A stretch of DNA of 64,000 nucleotides. Source: Pseudomonadota bacterium. GTDB taxonomy: Bacteria; Pseudomonadota; Alphaproteobacteria; Rhizobiales; Rhizobiaceae. The stretch lies in NCBI GenBank assembly GCA_023451735.1, contig JAEXYH010000085.1, positions 62,001 to 126,000 of the forward strand. Direction: 5' to 3'. Positions within the stretch are counted from its first letter, which is position 1, and each line of letters opens with the position of its first letter. Below are positions 26,413-34,981 of this stretch, one piece after another. Made by a program: the position numbers and the translations under genes. The notes beneath the pieces are model-generated. The model had not been told where the DNA came from. It saw nothing but the letters and a program-made list of their open reading frames with translations, and did no database searches.

Positions 26413-26446
26413 AGGTCGGCAAAGTCAAAGGCTTTGCCGACCTTTT
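26413..26446 (+). terminator. putA intrinsic terminator
   Basis: A perfect 12-bp stem (AGGTCGGCAAAG with CTTTGCCGACCT, 7-base loop) followed by TTTTCTTTT. It lies 75 bases after the putA stop. An A-rich left flank (TTAAAGA) gives a short T-tract on the other strand, so it may also serve the convergent ABC operon. Confidence 0.88.
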
Positions 26447-26532
26447 CTTTTAACGATCTATCGGCTTATGACCGACACGCCATGGCCGACGGTGTGGCTG
26501 AGCCGGGATGATCTATCTAATCGGCAACTGCG

Positions 26533-27294
26533 TCATACGTGGCCTTCATACTCAAGGGACGCACCGATCAGTTCACGGGAATAGGGATGGGTCGCCTGAC
26601 CGCCTGAGATTGCCTCGCGCGAAAGTATCTCGGTGATCTCTCCGCGCAGCATCACGGCGAACCGGTCACACATGTGATCGACCACCGCCAGATCATGGGT
26701 CACCATGATGTAGGTGAAGCCATGTTCCTCGCGCAGCCGCTGCAGCAAGTTCAGGATTTCCGCCTGCACAGAGACATCCAGAGCGGATGTCGGCTCATCC
26801 AACAACAGCAGCGAAGGCTCAAGGATCAATGCGCGAGCAATTGCCACGCGTTGGCGTTGCCCGCCGGAGAGTTGATGCGGAAAGCGATCGAGGAAGGATA
26901 CCGGAAGACCGACGTCGGAGAGGACCTTGTGCATGCGGTTTTCGCGATCGCCGAGCTTGTGGATCCGCAGCGGCTCGGAAAGCACGGTACGCACGGACTG
27001 GCGGGGGTGAAGCGAACCGTAAGGATCCTGGAAGACCATCTGCAGCGCACGGCAGCGGTCGATCAATGGCATGTCGCGCACCGACTGACCGTTGATCAGC
27101 ACCTCTCCCTTCCAGAAATCCGTCAGCATGGAGATGCAGCGGAGGACCGTAGACTTTCCTGAGCCGCTTTCGCCGACAAGGCCGAAGCATTCTCCCGGCT
27201 TCACGGAGAAAGACACATCGGGCAGCACCTTCAGCGCATTGGGACCGTCGCCGAAGGAGATGGAAAGGTTGCGGGTTTCTACTGATACCGTCAT
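26533..27294 (-). CDS. Peptide-type ABC transporter ATPase (DppF/OppF-like)
   Basis: A 253-residue ATPase: Walker A GLVGESGSGKST (about 40-51), Q-loop MVFQDPYGSLHPRQ, signature LSGGQRQR, Walker B LLLLDEPTSALD and MVTHDLAVV. These are the hallmarks of the oligopeptide/nickel importer branch. ATG at 27294 lies 2 bases after the stop of the partner ATPase, so coupling is likely; an in-frame upstream start would create an overlap. It is the last gene of the dpp-like operon, converging on putA. Confidence 0.88.
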   Translation of the reverse strand: MTVSVETRNLSISFGDGPNALKVLPDVSFSVKPGECFGLVGESGSGKSTVLRCISMLTDFWKGEVLINGQSVRDMPLIDRCRALQMVFQDPYGSLHPRQSVRTVLSEPLRIHKLGDRENRMHKVLSDVGLPVSFLDRFPHQLSGGQRQRVAIARALILEPSLLLLDEPTSALDVSVQAEILNLLQRLREEHGFTYIMVTHDLAVVDHMCDRFAVMLRGEITEILSREAISGGQATHPYSRELIGASLEYEGHV

Positions 27295-27296
27295 CG

Positions 27297-28130
27297 TTAA
27301 GCCTCCTCCAGCCATTCCGGGCGGCGGTCCAGGACCGCCAAGGGGGCACGAATGCCCCCGATGCGTGGCTGGGCGGCCAAAAGGCCCCGCGTATAGGGAT
27401 GTTGCGCCTTGTCGAGATCGCCGGCGGCAAGCGTTTCCACAACGCGGCCGGCATACATGATCAGCACGCGGTCGCAGAAATTGCGCACCAGATTGAGATC
27501 GTGGCTGATCATGATCAGGCCGATCCCTCGGTCCCGGACGAGACTGTCCAAAATGTTCAGCACCTGAAGCCGCACCGTGACGTCCAGCGCCGAGGTCGGC
27601 TCGTCGGCGATGACGACATCGGGATCGGCAAGCAGCATCATCGCGATCATCACGCGCTGCCCCATGCCGCCGGAGATCTCATGCGGATATTGCTCGAAAA
27701 CGCGGTCCGGATCACGGATCTTGACCGCTTCCAGCATGGCGATGGCCTTTACGCGCGCCTCCCGCTTGCTGCATTTGAAGTGGCGCAGATAGGTTTCTGC
27801 GACCTGGTCACCGACCTTGCGGATGGGGTTCAACGAGAACTTTGGATCCTGCAGGATCATCGACATGCGCCGGCCACGTACGCCGAGCATCTGCTTTTCC
27901 GTGAGCGAGAGGAGTTCTACATCCTCAAACCGCATCGTGTCTGCGGTGATCTTCGCGGAAGGAAGCAATCGCAACAGCGCGCGGCCTACTGTGGATTTGC
28001 CGGAACCGCTTTCGCCAACGATGCCCAGCCGCTCGCGCCCGAGAGTGAAGGATACGCCACGCACAGCATCGGTGGATGCGCCTCCATAGCGAATGTGGAG
28101 ATTTTTCACGTCGAGGATGGGACGGGTCAT
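27297..28130 (-). CDS. Peptide-type ABC transporter ATPase (DppD/OppD-like)
   Basis: A 277-residue ATPase with GIVGESGSGKSTVGRALLRLL, ILQDPKFSLNPIRKVG, signature ISGGMGQR, VVIADEPTSALDVT and MISHDLNLV, followed by a short C-terminal region ending in HPYTRGLLAAQP. The RRPEWLEEA end is shorter than in enterobacterial OppD, with no cysteine-rich iron-sulfur motif. It starts 3 bases after the permease stop and shares the operon with the second ATPase. Confidence 0.88.
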   Translation of the reverse strand: MTRPILDVKNLHIRYGGASTDAVRGVSFTLGRERLGIVGESGSGKSTVGRALLRLLPSAKITADTMRFEDVELLSLTEKQMLGVRGRRMSMILQDPKFSLNPIRKVGDQVAETYLRHFKCSKREARVKAIAMLEAVKIRDPDRVFEQYPHEISGGMGQRVMIAMMLLADPDVVIADEPTSALDVTVRLQVLNILDSLVRDRGIGLIMISHDLNLVRNFCDRVLIMYAGRVVETLAAGDLDKAQHPYTRGLLAAQPRIGGIRAPLAVLDRRPEWLEEA

Positions 28131-28133
28131 GGC

Positions 28134-29021
28134 CTACCTCCGGTTCATCTGCTTCGGATCCAGCGCGTCGCGCAGTCCGTCGCCAAGTAGGTTGAAGGCA
28201 AGGCTGACGCATAGGATAGCCACACCCGGGAAGGTGACAAGCCACCAGCTGTCGAGCATGTAGCGCCTGCCGGTCGCGATCATCGCACCCCACTCGGGAA
28301 GCGGCGGCTGAGCGCCGAGACCGAGAAAGCCGAGACCAGCCGCCGTCAGGATGACGGTCGCCATATTAAGCGTCAGGCGGATCAATACGGACGGAAGACA
28401 CATCGGCACAATCGACTTGACGATGATCCGCGTCGGCGAAGCGCCCTGCAGGCGAGCAGCCGCAATATAGTCCGCATTCCGGAAGGTCATTGCCTCGGCA
28501 CGGGCAAGGCGCGCGATGGGCGGCCATGATGTCAGCGCAATCGCGATGATCGCATTGTTGAGGCTCGGGCCCAATGCCGCCACGAAGGCGAGCGACAGGA
28601 TCAGGCTTGGGAAAGACAGGAAGATATCGGTAATGCGCATCATCACCGTGTCGAAGCGTCCGCCCAGATAACCCGATGCCGCACCGACAGCGAGCCCGAT
28701 CGGGCCAACCACGATCGACACGAGGAAGATGATTGTCAGCGTTATACGTGCGCCCCAGATCAGACGGCTGAAGATGTCTCGGCCGAGCTCATCGGTCCCG
28801 AAAACGTGTCCGTTGCCTGGAGCCTGCAGCGTATTGGCAAGATCCTGCGCATAGGGGTCATGGGTTGCAATCAGCGGCGCAAAGACGGCGGCGAGGATCA
28901 GCAACGCCAGCACGCACAGGCCGAAAAGCGACGTCGGGCTTTTCATCAGGAAAACGATGATATTGCGCAGGGCGTTGAGCGAGGCCGGCACGCGAAGCTT
29001 GGAGGCGGTTGTGACTGACAT
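28134..29021 (-). CDS. Peptide-type ABC transporter permease (DppC-like)
   Basis: A 295-residue inner-membrane permease with an N-terminal soluble extension, about six helices and the EAA-type loop MTFRNADYIAAARLQGASPT, typical of DppC/OppC. ATG at 29021 overlaps the TGA of the other permease gene by one base (TGATG), so reinitiation is expected. An alternative longer frame upstream lies inside the dppB-like gene and is not credible. Confidence 0.88.
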   Translation of the reverse strand: MSVTTASKLRVPASLNALRNIIVFLMKSPTSLFGLCVLALLILAAVFAPLIATHDPYAQDLANTLQAPGNGHVFGTDELGRDIFSRLIWGARITLTIIFLVSIVVGPIGLAVGAASGYLGGRFDTVMMRITDIFLSFPSLILSLAFVAALGPSLNNAIIAIALTSWPPIARLARAEAMTFRNADYIAAARLQGASPTRIIVKSIVPMCLPSVLIRLTLNMATVILTAAGLGFLGLGAQPPLPEWGAMIATGRRYMLDSWWLVTFPGVAILCVSLAFNLLGDGLRDALDPKQMNRR

Positions 29022-30043
29022 CAGCGGGTCCTCGGATCGAACAGACGATAAAGAACGTCGGAGAGCAGGTTGAGGGCGATGAAGATGACGCCGACGATCA
29101 AGACGCAAGTCATGACGGCGTTCATATCGCCGATGATCAGGTTGCTGGTCAGATATTGCCCGAAGCCCGGCCACGCGAAGACAGTTTCGATCAGGACAGC
29201 ACCTTCCAGAAGCGAACCGTAGGCGAGCGCCACGATGGTGACGAGCTGCACGCGGATATTGCCGAAGGCATGACGCCATATGGTCTGATGTTTCGACAGT
29301 CCCTTTACGCGGGCAGTGGTGATGTATTCCTGCCCAAGTTGGTCGAGCATGAAACTGCGCGTCATGCGCGTGATGTAGGCGGAAGACGAATAGCCAAGCA
29401 GCGAGGCTGGCAGGATCAGATGGTTCACTGCCGACCAGAAAACATCCATGTCTCCCGAAAGCAGGCTGTCGATCAACAGGAAGCCGGTCGTTTCCGGCAC
29501 GAGGCCGATATAGAACTGGTCCATACGGCCACTGCCGCCCACAAGGCCGAGCTTGGCATAAAGGACGATGAGGGCGATCATCCCTGTCCAGAAGATCGGC
29601 ATCGAATGGCCGAACAGGCTCAGCACGCGGACCAGATGGTCGGGCCAACGATCCTTGTTTACCGCAGCGATGACGCCCATTGGCACGCCGAGACCCGCGC
29701 CGATTAGGATTGCGAAAGTGGCCAGTTCTATCGTAGCCGGCATGACATGCAGGATGTCCTGGATCACCGGCTGACCGGTGCGGATCGATGTGCCGAAATT
29801 GCCAGTGAGCACATCGCCGAGATAATAGATGAACTGCTCCCAAACCGGGCGATCAAGGCCGAGCGATCGGAAGACCTGTTCATAGGTCTCACGGGTCGCG
29901 TCTTCGCCGACGATCGCGCGCACGGGGTCCGCGGGCATCATCCGACCAATTATGAAGGTAAGCACGAGCAGGCCGAGCAAGGTGACCGCAATGGTACCGA
30001 TCTGCCCGGCGGCGCCCTGCATGGACAGGCGTCTTGTTGACAT
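29021..30043 (-). CDS. Peptide-type ABC transporter permease (DppB-like)
   Basis: A 340-residue permease with six helices, the first at about 15-37, the conserved periplasmic IVGEDATRETYEQVFRSLGL, and the EAA loop QEYITTARVKGLSKHQTIWRHA. It is the first gene of the four-gene transporter block. No substrate-binding protein gene occurs before or after it in the window. The preceding 106 bases contain an inverted repeat and the KdgF-like gene, which may lie on the same transcript. Confidence 0.88.
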   Translation of the reverse strand: MSTRRLSMQGAAGQIGTIAVTLLGLLVLTFIIGRMMPADPVRAIVGEDATRETYEQVFRSLGLDRPVWEQFIYYLGDVLTGNFGTSIRTGQPVIQDILHVMPATIELATFAILIGAGLGVPMGVIAAVNKDRWPDHLVRVLSLFGHSMPIFWTGMIALIVLYAKLGLVGGSGRMDQFYIGLVPETTGFLLIDSLLSGDMDVFWSAVNHLILPASLLGYSSSAYITRMTRSFMLDQLGQEYITTARVKGLSKHQTIWRHAFGNIRVQLVTIVALAYGSLLEGAVLIETVFAWPGFGQYLTSNLIIGDMNAVMTCVLIVGVIFIALNLLSDVLYRLFDPRTR

Positions 30044-30100
30044 GAATCCTCCGTTTGCCAGTCGCCGGTCATCGGCGAAGACAGGGCTCCCATCCTGTCA

Positions 30101-30121
30101 GACAACTTACGGAAAGTTGTC
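30101..30121. promoter_or_regulatory. Inverted repeat before dppB-like gene
   Basis: GACAACTT and AAGTTGTC, perfect 8-base arms around a 5-base centre, 58 bases before the permease start. There is no T-run, so an operator is more likely than a terminator. The ACAA/TTGT half resembles the candidate GntR site at 30513. Confidence 0.5.
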
Positions 30122-30149
30122 ACATGCCATTCATGCTGTCAAGCATCGA

Positions 30150-30464
30150 TCAGAGAAAGTCATCGCGACGCGGCGTAAAGCAGTCGATCAATTCGCCCTC
30201 TTCGAGGCACTCGCATCCATGGACGACATTGCCGGGAACGACGAGACTATCGCCGGCAGAAAGCTCATGAGCCTCTTCGCCGCGGAAAAACCGGAAGCGA
30301 CCACGCGCGACATAGGTAGACTGGACATGCGGATGACTATGCAGCTTACCCGCCGCACCGGATTCGAATCGGAAGGATACAACCATCAATTCCGGCGCTT
30401 CGGCCAGAACCTGGCGCTGAACGTCTTCATCCGGGGATACGACGGGAAAAACAGGCAGGGACAT
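30150..30464 (-). CDS. KdgF-like cupin (unsaturated uronate linearisation)
   Basis: A 104-residue single-domain cupin. HSHPH (42-46) with Q48 and H82 form the metal site, and the C-terminus SLVVPGNVVHGCECLEEG, then DCFTPRRDDFL is characteristic of KdgF, which converts 4,5-unsaturated galacturonate/uronate to the linear keto form in pectin and alginate breakdown. ATG at 30464 has GTGAGG 6 bases upstream; an in-frame upstream start is possible but less likely. It lies between a GntR regulator and the peptide-type ABC permeases on the same strand. No lyase gene is in the window. Confidence 0.8.
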   Translation of the reverse strand: MSLPVFPVVSPDEDVQRQVLAEAPELMVVSFRFESGAAGKLHSHPHVQSTYVARGRFRFFRGEEAHELSAGDSLVVPGNVVHGCECLEEGELIDCFTPRRDDFL

Positions 30465-30512
30465 GACAACCTCACTGACAACAAACACATGTCACCATAT
30501 AAGGCTGCACTC

Positions 30513-30523
30513 TTGTATGACAA
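30513..30523. promoter_or_regulatory. GntR/FadR-type operator candidate
   Basis: TTGTATGACAA, TTGT and ACAA arms around a 3-base centre, the usual FadR-family half-site pattern. It lies between the regulator stop and the KdgF-like start, so it could control the cupin gene and transporter. Confidence 0.5.
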
Positions 30524-30527
30524 CACC

Positions 30528-31283
30528 CTATTGCGGCGACGCTGCGTCATCCATAATCAGGGTCCGCGCACGGAGCAAAGCCTTGTAGCGATCCAGGCTT
30601 CCGCGCAAATGCGCGCGCATGTGCTCGCGCGCTGCATCGGCATCACCTTCAATAATGGCATCGACAATCCGCGCATGCTCCTCCTGCAGATGGAGGTTAT
30701 AATCCTTCGGCCGGGTTCCGGGTGCCGCCCCCTGCAACTCTCCCCGAGGAATGATTCCGGAACGGATCAGCTGAAGAAATTCAGGAAAGCGTCGGTTCTG
30801 CGTCGCCTGGGCAATCGCCAGATGGAGACCAAAATCCGCATCCCGCGTCGGCGCTTCGTTTGTCAGACAGTTTCCGACCTCATTATGCGCCTCAAGGATC
30901 GCCTCGATCTGGGCGGCCGAGCGCCGTGCTGCAGCAAGAGCGGCGGCCTCGACTTCGAACACGGTGCGTAGTTCAAGCAGCTCGATAACAGATGAGATAC
31001 GTTCCGTTTTGAGATCCTTGAACGGACGCTCTTCTTCGTGTCTCGCTTCGAGTGCAAAAACACCCGCCCCTTTGCGAGCCTGGACAAGACCATCGGCACG
31101 CAAAATAGCAATCGCCTCGCGCACCACCGTTCGGCTTACCGAATATTGCTTGGCCAAGGCGTTCTCGCTGGGCAGACGGTCTCCGGCCTGAAATGCGCCG
31201 CTTGTCAACTGCCCGCGAAGATCCGAGCTGATCCTCGATGCATGGGATGTATCCCGTCTTATTATGGCGGTGATGTCTTCCAA
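30528..31283 (-). CDS. GntR-family regulator with FCD domain
   Basis: A 251-residue FadR-subfamily protein: winged helix at about 15-80 (GDRLPSENALAKQYSVSRTV, then VREAIAILRADGLVQARKG) and an FCD ligand domain (ELLELRTVFEVEAAALAA, DADFGLHLAIAQATQNRRF, EEHARIVDAIIEGDADAA, REHMRAHLRGSLDRYK) with the D/H/H metal-binding pattern. Family members often sense sugar acids. The start is TTG at 31283, since no ATG or GTG precedes the helix-turn-helix and a stop lies upstream; GAGG is 5 bases before it. Its operator candidate lies in the gap to the downstream cupin gene. Confidence 0.85.
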   Translation of the reverse strand: MEDITAIIRRDTSHASRISSDLRGQLTSGAFQAGDRLPSENALAKQYSVSRTVVREAIAILRADGLVQARKGAGVFALEARHEEERPFKDLKTERISSVIELLELRTVFEVEAAALAAARRSAAQIEAILEAHNEVGNCLTNEAPTRDADFGLHLAIAQATQNRRFPEFLQLIRSGIIPRGELQGAAPGTRPKDYNLHLQEEHARIVDAIIEGDADAAREHMRAHLRGSLDRYKALLRARTLIMDDAASPQ

Positions 31284-31554
31284 TATCGCCTCGCTATGGA
31301 CAACCTGTCAGGCATGTTGATCGCGTAGCTATCGCAGGAGTTTGCAGTGGCTGCAAGCAAAGATGTTCATCGCCAGCCGGATGTTTTGACGGAGGACAGC
31401 TTGGGATCGGGAATCCAGTCCGGCCAGCACGTCATGCAATGGATCGGAGACTGGCCGTTGCGCGCGTATGCGTTTTCCGCACGGCCAGTCCTCTATGTGC
31501 CGGAAAAAATGACGCCGGCGGCCAGAACAGATCTCAACTGTTCCGGCAGGTCCA
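31284..31554. other. Intergenic region with long-loop hairpin
   Basis: A 271-base gap between the GntR gene and the SDR gene of the next operon. It contains GACTGGCCGT at 31449-31458 and ACGGCCAGTC at 31481-31490, perfect 10-base arms with a 22-base loop but no T-run, so it is either a transcript-end structure of the sugar operon or a regulatory site. The rest should hold the GntR promoter; nothing else is visible. Confidence 0.4.
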
Positions 31555-32316
31555 TCAATAACCGCCTGTCAGAAAAATACTTTCACCCGTCATGAAGCTG
31601 CAAGCCTGCGATGAGAGGAAGATTGCCGCACCAACCATTTCATCCGGCTGGCCGGCGCGTCCCATCCAGTTCAGGGTACGGGCATATTCGGCCCAGCCTT
31701 GCGGATCCTCGTCGCGTCGATGGGCATTGCGATCAGTATCGACCAGACCCGGAGCCAGCGTGTTGAGAAGGACATTATCCTTTGCATAATCACGCGCCTG
31801 ACTTTGGATGAGATTGTGCTGTGCCGCCTTCGTGGCCGCATAGGCGGTCACTATACCTTTCGGGCGAAGCTGGTTGATCGAGCCGATCGAGACTACCCTG
31901 CCCCATTTCCGGGTTGCCATAAGCGGCAGCGCCGTCTGCAGCATATCCACGGTCGAACCAAAGTTCACCGCCACCTGAAAGGCGAAGTCATCCGGTTTCA
32001 GATCCGGAAGCGTAGCATTGATCTGGGCGCTGGCATTGATGACCAGAATATCGACCGGGGCGATTGCTTCCGCCTGCTCGATCAGCGCTCGGCCAGCATT
32101 GGCTGTCGACAGGTCGCTCGTAAGTTCCTGTGCCGTACCGCCATTTTCGATAATCCGCTGCCGGACGGCGACGGCGCCACCGGCTTTGGTGCCATGAAGA
32201 ATGATATGCGCCCCTGCCCCCGCCAACCCTTCCGCGATCGCCGCGCCGATGCCGCGGCTGGAACCGGTGACGAGCGCAGTACGCCCCTTCAGACCGAAGA
32301 CGGTTTCGAGTTCCAT
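31555..32316 (-). CDS. Short-chain dehydrogenase/reductase, sugar-acid type
   Basis: A 253-residue classical SDR with TGSSRGIG (17-24), NASAQ (94-98), catalytic S146 region (VVSIGSINQ), Y159 and K163 (YAATK), and the C-terminal MTGESIFLTGGY. Such enzymes near sugar-acid genes commonly are gluconate 5-dehydrogenase or 2-keto-3-deoxygluconate dehydrogenase (KduD-like), but the substrate cannot be fixed here. Its ATG overlaps the TAA of the IclR-lactonase gene (TAATG), so it is the last cistron of that operon. Confidence 0.85.
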   Translation of the reverse strand: MELETVFGLKGRTALVTGSSRGIGAAIAEGLAGAGAHIILHGTKAGGAVAVRQRIIENGGTAQELTSDLSTANAGRALIEQAEAIAPVDILVINASAQINATLPDLKPDDFAFQVAVNFGSTVDMLQTALPLMATRKWGRVVSIGSINQLRPKGIVTAYAATKAAQHNLIQSQARDYAKDNVLLNTLAPGLVDTDRNAHRRDEDPQGWAEYARTLNWMGRAGQPDEMVGAAIFLSSQACSFMTGESIFLTGGY

Positions 32317-34001
32317 TATTGCCCCCCAAACAACGAGATGCGCGCGCCGGCGACACCGGGCCGACAGGAAAACAGGCCGCCGGATAGAGGCGCATCTGCC
32401 AAGGTGGAAGCCGGCAGGCGTGTGCGGGCACTGGTGATGAAGAGCGTGGAAAGATCCGGTCCGCCGAAGGCGATGCTTGATGGCCGTGGCACCGGCATTT
32501 CGATCACCTGATCGAGCTTTCCATCAGGCAAATAACGGCGCACGCACCAACCATCCCAAATCGCGCACCAGACGCCGCCTTCGGCATCGACTGCAAGACC
32601 GTCAGGCCGGCCGTCAGCGACCGGGATACGGGCAAATTCACGGCGTGCAGAGAGTTCGCCGGTCGCGGGATCGCAATCGTAGGCGTGGATTAGTCCCGGT
32701 ACCGTATCAACAAAATAGAAGGTGCGCCCGTCGGGGCTCCATCCCAGGCCATTCGAGACGATGACACCACCTTCCTTGCGGTCGAATTCGCCGGAAGCAT
32801 TGATACGATAAAGCGCACCGGTCGGCTTGGATGCGTCTATGCGCATCGAGCCAACCCAGATAGCGCCATCCGGCCCGCATTTGGCATCGTTCAGGCGATT
32901 GTCGGCAATGCCGGCTTCCGGGCTGACGAAAGGTGTCAGACGTCCGGAGGCAAAGTCCAGCCATTCGACGCCATCCTGTGAAGCAACCAGAAGACGGCCT
33001 TGCGTCACCGGTATGACGGCACTGACAAGCTTGCCTGTTTCGCACGTCTCGTTACGGCCGGTCGCGGGATCGAAACGATGGACAGCGGGATGCAGAATAT
33101 CCACCCAGTAAAGGGCGTTTTCCCCCTCGTGCCAGACCGGGCTTTCGCCCAGTTGCGCGCCCCAAGGCAAAATGCAACTGAGTTCCGCCATAGGTCTTCC
33201 GGTTGCCGAGCGCGGCCGCGGACGAGAGCTGATGGCAACGGCGCCTGCAGCACCGGTGATGCGGCGGGCAGCAGCAATCAGCTCGCGCCCGACCGGATGA
33301 ATGTTAGATGCCTCAAGACGCGATGAGGGTCCGAGCGTCACCAGAACGCCGATCGGTGTATTGTCTCGCCCCATGACCGGGGCCGCGACCGAATTCACGC
33401 TTGGCAGATGTTCTTCGTAAGAAATGGAATACCCCCGCGCGCGCGTCAGCGTCAGATCGGCCTGCAATGCTTCGAGCGAAATGATGGTCTGCGGGGTATG
33501 GCGGTCCAGCGTCAAGCGATCCAGCAAAGTTCTGCCTACGGCCGGATCCTGGAAAGCAAGAAGCGCCTTACCCGGCGCAGTGCAATGCAGCGGCACCCGA
33601 CGCCCGGCTTCGACCCGCACCGAAAGCCCATGAGGCGACCGTTCGGCCAGATATTGCGTCGTGATGCCATCGAGGCGGCATAGGGCAACGGTCTCGCCCA
33701 GTTCTGCCGCAAGTCGCTCCAGTTCCGGCGTCGCCGCCGAGACAAGATCAAAGCTCTCCCAGACCTTGTGGGACATTTCGAGAAACCGCTGGCCAAGAAC
33801 ATAGGTGCCGCGGGCCTCGTCCTGTCGAACCAGACCATACGCAATCAGGGTCCGCAGTATCCGGGCGAAAGTCGGTTTCGGCAGTCCCGATGCGCGCAGC
33901 AATTCGGCAAAGCGAAGGGGCTCGGGAGCATCGGCAACCATATCCAGAAGCGTCAGCCCCTTGGCAAGCGCCGCTGTGCCGCCCGGTGTCTCCGGTTTCA
34001 T
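32316..34001 (-). CDS. IclR-family regulator fused to SMP-30/gluconolactonase
   Basis: A 561-residue two-part protein. Residues about 1-255 are an IclR regulator: winged helix (LAKGLTLLDMVADAPEPLRF, RASGLPKPTFARILRTLIAY) and the effector domain (GETVALCRLDG, PLHCTAPGKALLAF, RARGYSISYEEHLPSVNSVA). Residues about 275-561 are an SMP-30/regucalcin propeller (GESPVWHEGENALYWVDIL, ADNRLNDAKCGPDGAIWVGS, VSNGLGWSPDGRTFYFVDT, GRPDGLAVDAEGGVWCAIWD), with the E, N and D metal ligands of sugar lactonases. The junction is a short Arg/Pro-rich linker ending in MAELSCILPWG. No stop or frameshift separates the halves. ATG at 34001 overlaps the upstream stop (ATGA). It may regulate the locus and hydrolyse a sugar lactone. 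Confidence 0.88.
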   Translation of the reverse strand: MKPETPGGTAALAKGLTLLDMVADAPEPLRFAELLRASGLPKPTFARILRTLIAYGLVRQDEARGTYVLGQRFLEMSHKVWESFDLVSAATPELERLAAELGETVALCRLDGITTQYLAERSPHGLSVRVEAGRRVPLHCTAPGKALLAFQDPAVGRTLLDRLTLDRHTPQTIISLEALQADLTLTRARGYSISYEEHLPSVNSVAAPVMGRDNTPIGVLVTLGPSSRLEASNIHPVGRELIAAARRITGAAGAVAISSRPRPRSATGRPMAELSCILPWGAQLGESPVWHEGENALYWVDILHPAVHRFDPATGRNETCETGKLVSAVIPVTQGRLLVASQDGVEWLDFASGRLTPFVSPEAGIADNRLNDAKCGPDGAIWVGSMRIDASKPTGALYRINASGEFDRKEGGVIVSNGLGWSPDGRTFYFVDTVPGLIHAYDCDPATGELSARREFARIPVADGRPDGLAVDAEGGVWCAIWDGWCVRRYLPDGKLDQVIEMPVPRPSSIAFGGPDLSTLFITSARTRLPASTLADAPLSGGLFSCRPGVAGARISLFGGQ

Positions 34002-34981
34002 TGCATCTTCTCCCCGGCGAGGCGTTGCTGCCTTGCGGCGACCGCCTCGTTTAGCATCCGGTCCATCGTCCATTCGGCCTTAAACCCCAACACGTTTCTG
34101 ATCCGCTCATTCGACGTGTGGTAATAAACACCCTCGCCGGGAAAATCGACTGGTACAATGGGGTAGCCGGTCAGAGCCGCCATGCGTGGCAAAAGTTCGG
34201 CAAAATCGGCCGGCTCATCCGCACCGAGATTGAAGATTCCGGCCGCCGCATCGGGATGATCGAGAGCGAGAAGAATGCCCGCCACCATATCGCGGGTTTC
34301 GGTAATGTGCATACGGAACGGCCGGCCGTGTTTGTTACGCGCCAGCACATGCGCCGGCTCGTCGAGATCCTTGGAACGGAGAATTTCGGCAACGGCCGTG
34401 TTGCCGAAATTCTCCTGCTGACGGATGCGCGGCCTCAGGAAAAAACGAGGACCAGAGAAGAAGCTTTCCTCGTCCAGCAGTTCGATAGCATCCTGCGTAT
34501 GTGAGAAACGCAGGATGACGCTTTCCATCGAGCCTGTCCGTTGATGGAAGCGAACCAGCTCCTCGCCCAGCAGCTTTGTCAGACCATAGGGTGAGTTCGG
34601 TTTCAGCGGGTGACCTTCTGTTACCGGCAGGAATTCAGGCAGGTTTTCGGGATAAACCTCGCCGGAAGACGCAAACACGAAGCGACGGACGCCAGCGGCC
34701 AAAGCAGCATCCAGTAGCATGCGCGTTCCCTCGACATTGACCGCAAACATTCGGTCGCGATCCGCCGGTGTCCAGGACATGAAGGCGCCGAGATGCAGAA
34801 CGCCGGTAGCGCCTTCGACAGCTTGCGCCAACAGGGTTGCGTCTTCAAGTGAGCCGACAACCTCGTCGCTGTCCGCTCCGGAAGGACGCAGGTCAAAGCC
34901 GCGAACTTCACGGCCTTTCGCCCGCAACGCAGCAACAACGGCGCGGCCAACGCGCCCTGCGGAACCGGTAACGAGGATCAT
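33998..34981 (-). CDS. Extended SDR (NAD-dependent epimerase/dehydratase family)
   Basis: A 327-residue extended SDR with TGSAGRVG (5-12), FDLRPSGAD after strand beta2, FASSGEVYPENLP and the catalytic YGLTK. The active-site pattern is complete. In rhizobial sugar-acid loci, enzymes of this class oxidise uronates or aldoses to lactones, though uronate dehydrogenase itself is shorter (about 265). Oxidation of the transported sugar to a lactone for the SMP-30 domain next door is therefore an inference; epimerase activity is an alternative. It overlaps both neighbours by 4 bases (ATGA each), so it is embedded in the operon. Confidence 0.75.
   Translation of the reverse strand: MILVTGSAGRVGRAVVAALRAKGREVRGFDLRPSGADSDEVVGSLEDATLLAQAVEGATGVLHLGAFMSWTPADRDRMFAVNVEGTRMLLDAALAAGVRRFVFASSGEVYPENLPEFLPVTEGHPLKPNSPYGLTKLLGEELVRFHQRTGSMESVILRFSHTQDAIELLDEESFFSGPRFFLRPRIRQQENFGNTAVAEILRSKDLDEPAHVLARNKHGRPFRMHITETRDMVAGILLALDHPDAAAGIFNLGADEPADFAELLPRMAALTGYPIVPVDFPGEGVYYHTSNERIRNVLGFKAEWTMDRMLNEAVAARQQRLAGEKMQ

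Noticed and set aside
31449..31490. Hairpin considered as an intrinsic terminator
   Set aside because: The arms are perfect but the loop is 22 bases and no T-run follows on either strand, so it is listed only as a structural feature.
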